The notes under the pieces are model-generated. The model was not told where the DNA came from. It worked only from the letters and a program-made list of their open reading frames with translations, and ran no database searches. A DNA stretch of 27,162 nucleotides from CAZWIT01 sp964533435 (GTDB lineage: Bacteria; Patescibacteriota; Patescibacteriia; UBA1558; GWA2-36-10). The position numbers and the translations under genes are program-made. This document shows, piece after piece, positions 1-6,863 of this stretch; position 1 is the first letter of the stretch, and each line of letters begins with the position of its first letter. The stretch covers positions 1 to 27,162 of the forward strand of contig CAZHLU010000004.1 of assembly GCA_964533435.1 (NCBI GenBank), written 5' to 3'.

Positions 1-237
1 TTGACGGTTTTGGCAACCTTACTAGGATTTGGCAACAAGGAAACTAAAACATTTGGGTAATAATTTTGAATTATTAAAAATTTGGGCGGTGGCTAAATTT
101 GCAAAATTAATGGATAAAGTTAATATTTTGGGAAGGACAGGAGCTTTTGCCATTTAATTTGAAATTCAAATATGATTCTCTTTGCTTGGATTACTTTTAA
201 TAAAGTTTCGAAATTAAACTAAAATTTAGGTAAAAAT
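1..237. other. AT-rich leader region upstream of rpmE, no gene assigned
   Basis: No convincing coding region is seen here. One frame stays open from base 1 to a TAA at 58-60 and could be the last 19 codons of a gene cut by the window edge, but it is too short to identify. The rest is AT-rich. A TTTAATAAAG stretch near 198-207 could be a weak -10 for rpmE, with no clear -35. Confidence 0.4.
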
Positions 238-603
238 ATGAAAAAAGATATTCATCCAAACTATTACCCTGATGCCAAAATCATTTGTGCTTGTGGCCAT
301 ACTTTGACTACTGGCTCAACTGTAAAAGAGGTCCGCGTGGAAATTTGTTCAAATTGCCATCCTTTTTATACTGGCAAAGAAAAATTAATTGATACTGCTG
401 GTCGTGTTGATAGATTTAAGAAAATGAAAGAATTACAGAAAGCTGTTGGCGCTACTCGTCGTGGCCGTACTGCTAAACGTCAAGCTTCTACTGCTAAAAA
501 ATTAGCTAAAGAACGTGCTAAAGCCAAAGCTGAAATGAATGCTCCAGAACCTAAAAAAACTGCTAAAAAAGTTGTTGCCAAAAAACCAGCTGTTAAAAAA
601 TAG
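238..603 (+). CDS. rpmE: 50S ribosomal protein bL31, with long basic C-terminal tail
   Basis: Ribosomal protein bL31, a zinc-binding protein of the large subunit at the central protuberance and intersubunit bridge. The N-terminal ~65 residues match the family: KKDIHPNYYP at the start, the pair C17-x-C19, and C37-x-x-C40 followed by HPFYTGKEK, giving four Cys as in zinc-type (C+) L31. bL31 is usually about 65-90 residues. This one has 121, because residues ~66-121 form a low-complexity Lys/Ala/Arg-rich tail that probably contacts rRNA. The ATG is preceded by an A-rich stretch with only a weak AGGT. It sits upstream of prfA and prmC, a frequent order in bacteria, but a terminator separates it from prfA. 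Confidence 0.95.
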   Translation: MKKDIHPNYYPDAKIICACGHTLTTGSTVKEVRVEICSNCHPFYTGKEKLIDTAGRVDRFKKMKELQKAVGATRRGRTAKRQASTAKKLAKERAKAKAEMNAPEPKKTAKKVVAKKPAVKK

Positions 604-618
604 CTAACTTTAATATTA

Positions 619-652
619 AAAAACTCTAAAGACTAATTCTTAGAGTTTTTTT
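619..652 (+). terminator. Rho-independent terminator after rpmE
   Basis: An 11-bp perfect stem (619-629 with 640-650) around a 10-nt loop. The descending arm ends in T's that continue to 652. It lies 16 nt after the rpmE stop and just before the prfA promoter, so rpmE is its own transcript. The A-rich ascending arm could also make it work on the opposite strand. Confidence 0.85.
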
Positions 653-666
653 ATTAGCTTAAATTT

Positions 667-675
667 TGATATAAT
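667..675 (+). promoter_or_regulatory. Extended -10 promoter for prfA-prmC, near-leaderless
   Basis: TGATATAAT at 667-675 is a perfect TATAAT with the TG extension. No good -35 lies 17 nt upstream, where the rpmE terminator sits. The -10 ends only 8 nt before the ATG at 684, so the expected transcription start is at or next to the start codon. The mRNA would be leaderless or nearly so. Confidence 0.7.
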
Positions 676-683
676 AAAGACAT

Positions 684-1736
684 ATGGAAGACATTATCAT
701 AAAAATGCAAAAAACAGTGGCCGAACTGGAAGAACAAATGCAAGATTCAGATAATCTTGCTAATTCTAAAAAAATGGCCGAGCTTGGTAAAAAGTACAAT
801 GAAGCCAAGCAGACTTTAAATTTAGCCGAAAACATTATTAAGACTGAAGCTGAAGTTAACAGTCTAAAACAAAGCTTAAAAACAGAAACTGATCCAGAAA
901 TGCTTAGCCTTACTGAAGAAGAAATCAAAAACCTAGAAGCTATCCTTACTCAAAACAAAACTGACTATGAAGATCTTATCCACCCAAGTGATCCTAATGA
1001 TAAAAGAAATGTAATCTTAGAAATTAGAGCCGGCACTGGTGGCGAAGAGTCAGCCTTATTTGCTGCTGAACTTTATCGTATGTACACACGCTTTGCCGAA
1101 AAACAATCCTGGCAAGCAAAAACCTTATCTGTTAATCGCACTGGTTTAGGTGGCTTTAAAGAAATCATCTTAGAAATAACCGGTGATAATGTTTATAAAA
1201 ATCTTAAATTTGAAAGTGGCGTTCATCGTGTACAACGAGTTCCTGAAACCGAAAAAGCGGGCCGAGTTCACACTTCAGCCGCCACTGTTGCCGTCATGCC
1301 CGAGGCTGAAGAAGTAGATTTAGTTATTGAAGCTAAAGATATTCGCATTGATACTTTTTGCGCTTCTGGACATGGTGGCCAGTCGGTTAATACCACTAAG
1401 TCAGCTGTGCGTATCACTCATTTACCTACCAATACTGTAGTTTCTTGCCAAGATGAAAAATCTCAAGGCCAAAACAAAGAAAAGGCTATGGCTATTTTAC
1501 GTTCTCGCGTCTTAGCACAAATGGAAGAAGCTCACCACGCTAAATTGGCTGCTACTCGCAAAAACCAAGTTGGTTCTGGTGATCGCAGTGAAAAAATTCG
1601 TACCTACAATTATCCTCAAGACAGAGTAACTGATCATCGTATTCATTTGACTCTACATAATATGCCTAAAATTTTAGACGGTGATTTATCACCAATTATT
1701 TCCGCTTTGCAAACAGCTTCCAAAGCTAGCGCTTAA
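684..1736 (+). CDS. prfA: Peptide chain release factor 1
   Basis: Class I release factor RF1, which reads UAA/UAG in the ribosomal A site and triggers peptidyl-tRNA hydrolysis. The N-terminal ~100 residues are a coiled helical domain. The tripeptide anticodon is the RF1-type P-x-T (P187-E188-T189, in QRVPETEKAGRVHTS); RF2 would have SPF. The catalytic GGQ is at 231-233 within CASGHGGQSVNTT. The C-terminal stretch GSGDRSEKIRTYNYPQDRVTDHR is typical of the family. At 350 aa it is near the usual ~355-360. No SD precedes the ATG, and the promoter places transcription start next to it. prmC, whose product methylates the GGQ glutamine, follows after 2 nt. Confidence 0.97.
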   Translation: MEDIIIKMQKTVAELEEQMQDSDNLANSKKMAELGKKYNEAKQTLNLAENIIKTEAEVNSLKQSLKTETDPEMLSLTEEEIKNLEAILTQNKTDYEDLIHPSDPNDKRNVILEIRAGTGGEESALFAAELYRMYTRFAEKQSWQAKTLSVNRTGLGGFKEIILEITGDNVYKNLKFESGVHRVQRVPETEKAGRVHTSAATVAVMPEAEEVDLVIEAKDIRIDTFCASGHGGQSVNTTKSAVRITHLPTNTVVSCQDEKSQGQNKEKAMAILRSRVLAQMEEAHHAKLAATRKNQVGSGDRSEKIRTYNYPQDRVTDHRIHLTLHNMPKILDGDLSPIISALQTASKASA

Positions 1737-1738
1737 TC

Positions 1739-2575
1739 ATGACCATCCAAAAACTTTTGCAAAAAAATTATTTAGCCTATCCCCATCTCGGAGCTGGAGA
1801 TATAGATTTAATTTTGAGTACCAGCCTGCATCGCTCCCCTGATTATCTCTATAAAAATAACACTAAACAATTAACCAGCGACCAAATTAAGGCGTTTAAC
1901 AAGATGCTCCTTAAGCATTTAAGTGGCTGGTCAATTGCTCATTTAGCAAAGAGCAAATATTTCTTTGGTTTAAAATTTTTGGTAACTAAACATACTTTAA
2001 TCCCCCGCCCGGAAAGCGAGCTTATGGTAAGTACTGCTTTAGAATATCTAAACAAACAAGCCCCTAAATCACCCAAAATTATTGACATTGGCACTGGTTC
2101 TAGCTGTTTAATCTTAAGTTTAGCTAAAAATTATCAAGCTAAGGCTTATTATACAGGAGTTGATATTTCAAAATTTGCCTTAAAAACTGCGCGTACTAAT
2201 GCCCGCAAACTTGGTCTAAAAAATAAAGTAAATTTTAAAAGAAGTAATTTATTAAAAAACATTAGTCCTCAAAAATTTAATTTAGTCCTGGCTAATCTAC
2301 CTTATTTAACTAAAGAGCAACTAAAAGAACCAAGTATTAAAAAAGAACCAAAGTCGGCTCTTTATGGTGGCAAAGATGGCCTAAGCTACTATCGTCGCCT
2401 GCTTAACAATGCACCTAATTATTTAGCTAAAAAATATTTAATAATACTTGAAATTGACCCAAAACAGACTCCTGAAATTAAAAAAATAATAAAAAAATAT
2501 TTACCTAAGAGCCGAGTAAATATTTTAACCGATCTTGCTCAACAAGACCGAGTGGTGCTTATTCAAAATTCTTAA
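1739..2575 (+). CDS. prmC: Release factor glutamine N5-methyltransferase (PrmC/HemK)
   Basis: SAM-dependent methyltransferase that modifies the Gln of the GGQ motif in RF1/RF2. There is an N-terminal helical domain (1-~80), then the IPRPESE motif (88-94), SAM motif I (IIDIGTGSSC, 114-123), the acidic motif GVDIS (~140-144) and the active-site motif at 186-189. That motif reads NLPY; the usual family sequence is NPPY, so the first Pro is replaced by Leu. Catalytic Asn and Tyr are kept, so activity is plausible. At 278 aa it has normal length. It starts 2 nt after prfA and overlaps the end of the convergent DUF3048 gene by 4 nt. Confidence 0.93.
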   Translation: MTIQKLLQKNYLAYPHLGAGDIDLILSTSLHRSPDYLYKNNTKQLTSDQIKAFNKMLLKHLSGWSIAHLAKSKYFFGLKFLVTKHTLIPRPESELMVSTALEYLNKQAPKSPKIIDIGTGSSCLILSLAKNYQAKAYYTGVDISKFALKTARTNARKLGLKNKVNFKRSNLLKNISPQKFNLVLANLPYLTKEQLKEPSIKKEPKSALYGGKDGLSYYRRLLNNAPNYLAKKYLIILEIDPKQTPEIKKIIKKYLPKSRVNILTDLAQQDRVVLIQNS

Positions 2576-3606
2576 AATTTGATTTGTTCTAAATCATCTA
2601 CAATTTGTATCCAAGTTTTACCAGATACTAATTTTAATTCGCTACCATCATCAGACATAAATCTAGTCCGTCCATTAATATATTTCCATTGCCCTTCTTG
2701 TTTGCCTAAACTATTAAAAATAAAAACCTGACCACCTTTAGTAGTATCAATACTCCTTCTTTCGGTATCAACTAAACTAGAAGGTGCTATCTGAATAATC
2801 ACATTGTGAGCTAAAGCCTGCTGACCATTACTATAAATAAATTTTTCATTATTTTGCCAACGCTGATAGGCTCCCAAAGTATCACTATAACGCCACTCTA
2901 CTTTATAAAAATCAACCGAATAATCAATACTAATCTCTTGATTGGCTACTGTGCTAGTAGTGGCAGCTGGCGCTACAAAATTCCAAGCCAAAGCAGCGCT
3001 AGAACTAGTGCTAATTTTTTTTGCTGTTTTCATTTCGCCAGCCCTGAGCCAATTAGCATTAGAAGTAAAAACATTACTAGGAGCTTTTAATTTTTGATCA
3101 CGCCAAAAATAAATTTCTCCCGCACCAATCTGATCAATATTAATAAAATTATAATCCTGAATTTTACTTAAAGCTTGCGGACTACCACCAACGTGCATAT
3201 AAAGACCAGCATATTCCTCTGCCCAATCCATAAAATAAGGACGAGCCGAACGAATTGGTCCTACTTTTTCAACAATCTTTTGACTATCAAAAATAGCTAG
3301 TAACCTAGTGATATGACTTTCTGCTAAGGCTTCATAAATAATATCTGCTTGCTCTAAACCAGTTTGTGGTCTGATATTATAAGCATTGTCTATCATTACA
3401 GCAATCGGAAAAAAAGGAGCAAAATCTGTTTCGACAATGCCCGATAAAGGATGAATAATACTAGTAGTAGAACTAGCTACAACTTGATTATCATTAGTAT
3501 TTACCAATTTACTAGGCGCAAAACCTTTTAATAAGCCAATGAGTAATAAAATAACTGCCACTAATATGACAGTTATTGCTAAATAAATTTTATGATGACG
3601 AGACAT
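2572..3606 (-). CDS. DUF3048 (YerB-like) membrane-anchored extracytoplasmic protein
   Basis: 344 residues from the ATG chosen here. An alternative TTG five codons further out is also open, but the ATG start puts the signal/anchor helix directly at the N terminus. A single hydrophobic helix (~8-28) precedes an extracytoplasmic domain. Family signatures similar to B. subtilis YerB (DUF3048) are clear: RPQTGLEQADIIYEALAE, ITRLLAIFDS, KVGPIRSARPYF and YMHVGGSPQAL. The molecular role of YerB-type proteins is not settled; a cell-envelope function is assumed. No lipobox Cys follows the helix, so it is probably not a lipoprotein. It lies 31 nt after rplY on the same strand and probably shares its transcript. 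Confidence 0.88.
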   Translation of the reverse strand: MSRHHKIYLAITVILVAVILLLIGLLKGFAPSKLVNTNDNQVVASSTTSIIHPLSGIVETDFAPFFPIAVMIDNAYNIRPQTGLEQADIIYEALAESHITRLLAIFDSQKIVEKVGPIRSARPYFMDWAEEYAGLYMHVGGSPQALSKIQDYNFINIDQIGAGEIYFWRDQKLKAPSNVFTSNANWLRAGEMKTAKKISTSSSAALAWNFVAPAATTSTVANQEISIDYSVDFYKVEWRYSDTLGAYQRWQNNEKFIYSNGQQALAHNVIIQIAPSSLVDTERRSIDTTKGGQVFIFNSLGKQEGQWKYINGRTRFMSDDGSELKLVSGKTWIQIVDDLEQIKF

Positions 3607-3637
3607 CTTTATGACAAGCAAAGATATTTTTAAATAA

Positions 3638-4273
3638 TTATTCTGACTTTTCTTCCTGAGAAGCAGCTTCTTGAGGGGCAGCTTCTGTAGTAGCGGTAGC
3701 TTTATTGGTATCTTCTTTTTTAGGAATAATTACATCAATTACTGGTTCAGTTGGACCATCTAAAATTTTTACCTTTTTATCAATTGGAAGATTAGCTACT
3801 TTAATGTCGCTACCAATTTGAGCTAATGAACTCAAATCTACTTCTACTTTAGCTGGCAAATCAGCTAGTAAACATCTTACTCTGATACTTTGTTTTTTGA
3901 TTTCTAGTTTACCACCTTGCTCACGTACGGCAGCTGAACTACCAGTAAATTCTAAAGGCACAGTAGTAATAAAAGATTTTTTAGGATCCAAAATCATAAA
4001 GTCAACATGAGTAATAGTATCTTTGACTGGATCTTGTTGATAAGACTTTAAAATAACTTCAATATCTTTACCTTCAAGTTGCAAAGTAATAACTCGACTA
4101 GTACCAGCTGTTTTAATCATTTTAACCAAAGGATTATATTCAACAGCGATATTATGATTTTCTTTACCAAAACCATAAATTACACCTGGCACTTGGTGTT
4201 GTTGACGTAAAGCGTTAAGCTCGCTAGCTTTAGTAAGTTTTCTGGAACTCACCTTTAACAATAAATCTGACAT
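3638..4273 (-). CDS. rplY: 50S ribosomal protein bL25 (TL5/CTC type)
   Basis: 5S rRNA-binding ribosomal protein of the long CTC form: an N-terminal L25 beta-barrel (1-~92, with VPGVIYGFGKENHNIAVEY), a C-terminal TL5-like domain (~98-185, with GKLEIKKQSIRVRCLLADLPAKVEVDLS), and an acidic/Ala/Thr-rich tail (~188-211). At 211 aa it is typical for CTC-type proteins and far longer than the 94-aa E. coli form. A clear promoter lies upstream. No SD is seen before the ATG. Confidence 0.95.
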   Translation of the reverse strand: MSDLLLKVSSRKLTKASELNALRQQHQVPGVIYGFGKENHNIAVEYNPLVKMIKTAGTSRVITLQLEGKDIEVILKSYQQDPVKDTITHVDFMILDPKKSFITTVPLEFTGSSAAVREQGGKLEIKKQSIRVRCLLADLPAKVEVDLSSLAQIGSDIKVANLPIDKKVKILDGPTEPVIDVIIPKKEDTNKATATTEAAPQEAASQEEKSE

Positions 4274-4306
4274 AGAAAAAAATTATTTATAAAATATAGT
4301 GGCTCT

Positions 4307-4335
4307 ATTTAATCATAAAACAAGGCATAAGTCAA
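4307..4335 (-). promoter_or_regulatory. Sigma-70-type promoter for rplY
   Basis: On the minus strand: TTGACT (4330-4335), 17-nt spacer, TTAAAT (4307-4312) with a TG extension just upstream of the -10. The leader to the rplY ATG is about 27 nt. Confidence 0.75.
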
Positions 4336-4351
4336 GTCTATAAAATAAAAG

Positions 4352-5092
4352 CTACTTATGACTTATATAAATGTTTTGAACTATGCCCAAAGCAATCATC
4401 GAAGCCCACAAAGAACTACCACCAGCTGACACCAATGGCAAAGGAATACCCGTAACCGGAGAAATGCCCATATTCATACCAACATTAATGAAAATTTGTA
4501 CCAAAAACATACTCGCTACACCTAGGGCAAAATAAGAGCCAAAATCATCACTAGCTATTCGCATAATGCCAAATAAACGATACATAATAAATACAAATAA
4601 GCCCAAAAGCACCAAAACCCCAAACAAACCAAGATTTTCAGCAACTACTGCAAAAATAAAGTCCGTACCTGGCTCTGGTAAAAAACGTAAATTACTTTGC
4701 GAGCCCAGGGCTAAACCGCGCCCGAAAATCTGACCAGAACCAACTGCTGTAATAGATTGCAAAACATTATAACCCTGACCCTGAGGATCAAGTCCTGGAT
4801 TAATAAAAGTTAAAATCCTAAATTTTTGATAAGCTTCTAAAACAAAAAACCAAGCTAAAATACTAGCTGACACAAACAAGCTCCCTAGCCAAATCAAATG
4901 GCGTCTTTGTAAACCGGTAAAAAGTAACATAATCACCCAAGTACCAACCAAAACTAAACTCGAACCTAAATCTGGTTGTAATAAAACTAAAGCTACATAA
5001 AATAAAACTGCAAGGCCCGTAATAAAAATATGACGAAATAAATAAAATTCTTTGGCATGGTCAGCAAAATATCTAGCCAACCAAATAATCAA
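4352..5092 (-). CDS. rodA: RodA/FtsW-type SEDS glycosyltransferase, C-terminal fragment (frameshifted)
   Basis: C-terminal two thirds of a SEDS peptidoglycan glycosyltransferase, a polytopic membrane enzyme that polymerises lipid II during cell elongation. It begins with a weak TTG in IIWLARYF, which in intact RodA directly follows the EFAKIA motif found at the end of the adjacent upstream frame. Landmarks are LQPDLGSSLVL, PEPGTDFIFAVVAENLG with the Asp of the catalytic extracellular loop, and INVGMNMGISPVTGIPLPLVSAGGSSL, which favours RodA over FtsW. This 246-aa piece and the 118-aa piece upstream add up to a normal-length RodA. Function depends on whether the frame break is real. No cognate PBP2 gene is in the window. 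Confidence 0.85.
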   Translation of the reverse strand: MIIWLARYFADHAKEFYLFRHIFITGLAVLFYVALVLLQPDLGSSLVLVGTWVIMLLFTGLQRRHLIWLGSLFVSASILAWFFVLEAYQKFRILTFINPGLDPQGQGYNVLQSITAVGSGQIFGRGLALGSQSNLRFLPEPGTDFIFAVVAENLGLFGVLVLLGLFVFIMYRLFGIMRIASDDFGSYFALGVASMFLVQIFINVGMNMGISPVTGIPLPLVSAGGSSLWASMIALGIVQNIYISHK

Positions 5093-5445
5093 GCAATTTT
5101 GGCAAACTCTACCGGCTGAATACTAAAACCAGCAATTACAATCCAACCAGTAGTACCTTGGATAGTCCTACCCAAAAGTAATACGGCAAGTAGTGGTAAA
5201 ATAAAAAAAACATAGGTCAACTTACTAAAAGTTGACCAAACTTTATAACTAATTGTTGAGAAAAATAAAAAAATAAAAATACCAGTAAAAATATAAAGAA
5301 TCTGCTTACGAAAAACTAAAAAATCGGAATTAGCAATATTTAAATTTAAACTGTACAAAATACTGGCACTTAAAAAAAGCAAAAGCAAGACAGCTAAAAA
5401 AAGCAGCCAATCTAAACGGCGCAAAATAATTAAAAAATTCCTCAT
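5089..5445 (-). CDS. rodA: RodA/FtsW-type SEDS glycosyltransferase, N-terminal fragment (frameshifted)
   Basis: N-terminal third of the same SEDS protein: three to four transmembrane segments (about 13-31, 46-66, 74-94), then TTGWIVIAGFSIQPVEFAKIA, the conserved loop where RodA normally continues with LIIWLARYF. Instead a TGA at 5089-5091 ends the frame, and the continuation lies in another frame. One extra T, or a one-base backward slip at GCT TGA, would join them with no residue lost. The ATG at 5443-5445 overlaps the stop of the upstream 288-aa gene (ATGA), so they are translationally coupled. Confidence 0.85.
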   Translation of the reverse strand: MRNFLIILRRLDWLLFLAVLLLLFLSASILYSLNLNIANSDFLVFRKQILYIFTGIFIFLFFSTISYKVWSTFSKLTYVFFILPLLAVLLLGRTIQGTTGWIVIAGFSIQPVEFAKIA

Positions 5446-6308
5446 AAACCAAAAGTATTGCCGCTAGATTCAATTAATTTAAAATTATCCCGATCAAACC
5501 AATTAACCCTAGGAATAATCTCAACTCTACTTACGCTAGCTAAATTATAAGCAAAAATTGCCTCCATATCTCTTAGCTCTAAAGAGTTAAAATCACGAGC
5601 CGGAATTTCAGTAAAGCCAACTAAATTTTCACCATTTAATAACAAGACCTGCCAATCAACTTGCCAAAAATCATACAAAGACAAATTTTTTGCCTGCCAA
5701 GAAGCTCGCGCTGGAAAAACCACTGTCTTATCACCCACCTTTTCCCGACTTAAAGGTTTAAAATTAATATTATTAATTGACCATTTTATCTGCTTGATAT
5801 CACTTGATAGCCTGCGCCATTTATAATTATTAATCTTTAGTTTAACATCTTTAACAGCTTGATTAGAACGATAACCCAAGGAACTTAAGACAACGCTGTC
5901 TTCAGAATTCAGATAGCTAACTTTGGCTGGCAGATCTTCACCATTAACAACAAAATTATATTCAAACTCTGGCAACAACCAATCAGTATTAGGATTTTTG
6001 ACAATAGCTACTAAATTATAAATACCATCCCCTACCAACAAAGCCCGCGGCAGGCCAATATTCAAATTTTTTGGCTGACTCTGACTATGAGCAGCTGACC
6101 AAGAACTAGCCGTGACAAAATTAGCAGCTAATTTTTGCCAAGAAGAATACCTAAAAAAAATAACTAAGTTATAAACAAAAATAGAATAAATAATCAGGCA
6201 AACAAAGATGCCTAAACCATAAGCAAGACGAATAAATTGTTGACGATGATTCAAAAAATAATAGCCACGTTCTATTTCTTTAGGTGTCAAAGGCTTGTAA
6301 TCTGGCAT
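5442..6308 (-). CDS. Conserved hypothetical single-pass membrane protein upstream of rodA
   Basis: 288 residues, not recognised as a named family. A cytosolic N terminus (1-~25, PLTPKEIERGYYFLNHRQQF) is followed by one strong transmembrane helix (~28-52) and a ~235-residue extracytoplasmic part that looks beta-rich (alternating hydrophobic strands, as in IYNLVAIVKNPNTDWLLPEFEYNFVVNGE), like an immunoglobulin-type fold. It overlaps the rodA start by 4 nt and has its own promoter, so an envelope role alongside the elongation machinery is a reasonable inference. It has no catalytic motif that I can see. Confidence 0.75.
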   Translation of the reverse strand: MPDYKPLTPKEIERGYYFLNHRQQFIRLAYGLGIFVCLIIYSIFVYNLVIFFRYSSWQKLAANFVTASSWSAAHSQSQPKNLNIGLPRALLVGDGIYNLVAIVKNPNTDWLLPEFEYNFVVNGEDLPAKVSYLNSEDSVVLSSLGYRSNQAVKDVKLKINNYKWRRLSSDIKQIKWSINNINFKPLSREKVGDKTVVFPARASWQAKNLSLYDFWQVDWQVLLLNGENLVGFTEIPARDFNSLELRDMEAIFAYNLASVSRVEIIPRVNWFDRDNFKLIESSGNTFGL

Positions 6309-6340
6309 ATTTACCCTATTAAATAAATTTAATTATTGTA

Positions 6341-6370
6341 ATTATACAACAACTTGCTAGATAAATCCAA
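6341..6370 (-). promoter_or_regulatory. Promoter for the 288-aa membrane protein-rodA operon
   Basis: Minus strand: TTGGAT (6365-6370), 18-nt spacer, TATAAT (6341-6346) with an upstream TTG extension. It stands back-to-back with the plus-strand promoter at 6375-6404, only 4 nt apart, so the two operons share a divergent control region. Confidence 0.75.
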
Positions 6371-6374
6371 TAAT

Positions 6375-6404
6375 TTGGCAACGATTATAAATTTGTGGTA
6401 TAAT
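6375..6404 (+). promoter_or_regulatory. Promoter for the 100-aa membrane protein gene
   Basis: TTGGCA (6375-6380), 18-nt spacer, TATAAT (6399-6404) with TGG directly before the -10 (extended -10). The leader to the ATG at 6438 is about 26 nt and carries no SD. Confidence 0.8.
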
Positions 6405-6437
6405 AGCCTTAAGTTACAAAATAATTTTTAAAATTAT

Positions 6438-6740
6438 ATGTTTAACACCTCGCAGGATATTTTAAATTGGTTATTAGGTTTTTCAGTATTGATAGTAGCC
6501 TTGCTTTTAGCTTGGCTTTTATATCAGATGGCCAAAACCTTGAAAAATATCAATAAAACTTTAGAAGGTATTCAAAAAATAACCACTTCTATTGAAACTG
6601 GTATGGAAAATCTAAAAAGCAAAACCAGTCATTTAGCTGCTTGGGGTGCTTTAATGTTAAAATTAGGCGAACAAGTAGTTGGTATTATTCGTGATAAATC
6701 TGAAAAACGCCGTACAAACAAAAACAAAGAACAAAAATAA
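6438..6740 (+). CDS. Small single-pass membrane protein with coiled-coil region
   Basis: 100 residues, no named family recognised. One transmembrane helix (~13-33, LLGFSVLIVALLLAWLLYQM) is followed by an amphipathic, probably coiled-coil stretch (~35-65, KTLKNINKTLEGIQKITTSI) and a basic C-terminal tail rich in Lys/Arg/Asn. This layout resembles small DUF948-like envelope proteins, but similarity is structural only. It has its own promoter and is followed by two hairpins, so it is probably monocistronic. Confidence 0.75.
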   Translation: MFNTSQDILNWLLGFSVLIVALLLAWLLYQMAKTLKNINKTLEGIQKITTSIETGMENLKSKTSHLAAWGALMLKLGEQVVGIIRDKSEKRRTNKNKEQK

Positions 6741-6745
6741 AAATA

Positions 6746-6814
6746 CCTATCTTAAATTATAAGATAGGACATCCGATAACTAAAATATGTTTGATATTCT
6801 TGCTATCGGTTTTT
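6746..6814 (+). terminator. Tandem hairpins and terminator between the small membrane gene and dnaE
   Basis: The first hairpin is a perfect 9-bp stem (6746-6754 with 6760-6768, 5-nt loop) without a T run. The second has CCGATA (6773-6778) pairing with TATCGG (6804-6809), an inner 5-bp stem (6784-6788 with 6794-6798), and T's at 6810-6814. Together they form a plausible terminator for the upstream gene, isolating dnaE. Confidence 0.7.
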
Positions 6815-6863
6815 AATTTACTTTATTAAAAATAATTTTACTAATTATAGACTTGCTTAAATA

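Noticed and set aside
1..60. C-terminal end of an upstream gene
   Set aside because: Only 19 codons are visible, with no recognisable motif, so it cannot be supported as a gene.
5086..5095. Programmed -1 frameshift in rodA
   Set aside because: The bases before the stop (AAA ATT GCT TGA) do not form a canonical slippery heptamer, and I see no clear downstream pseudoknot. An indel is simpler.
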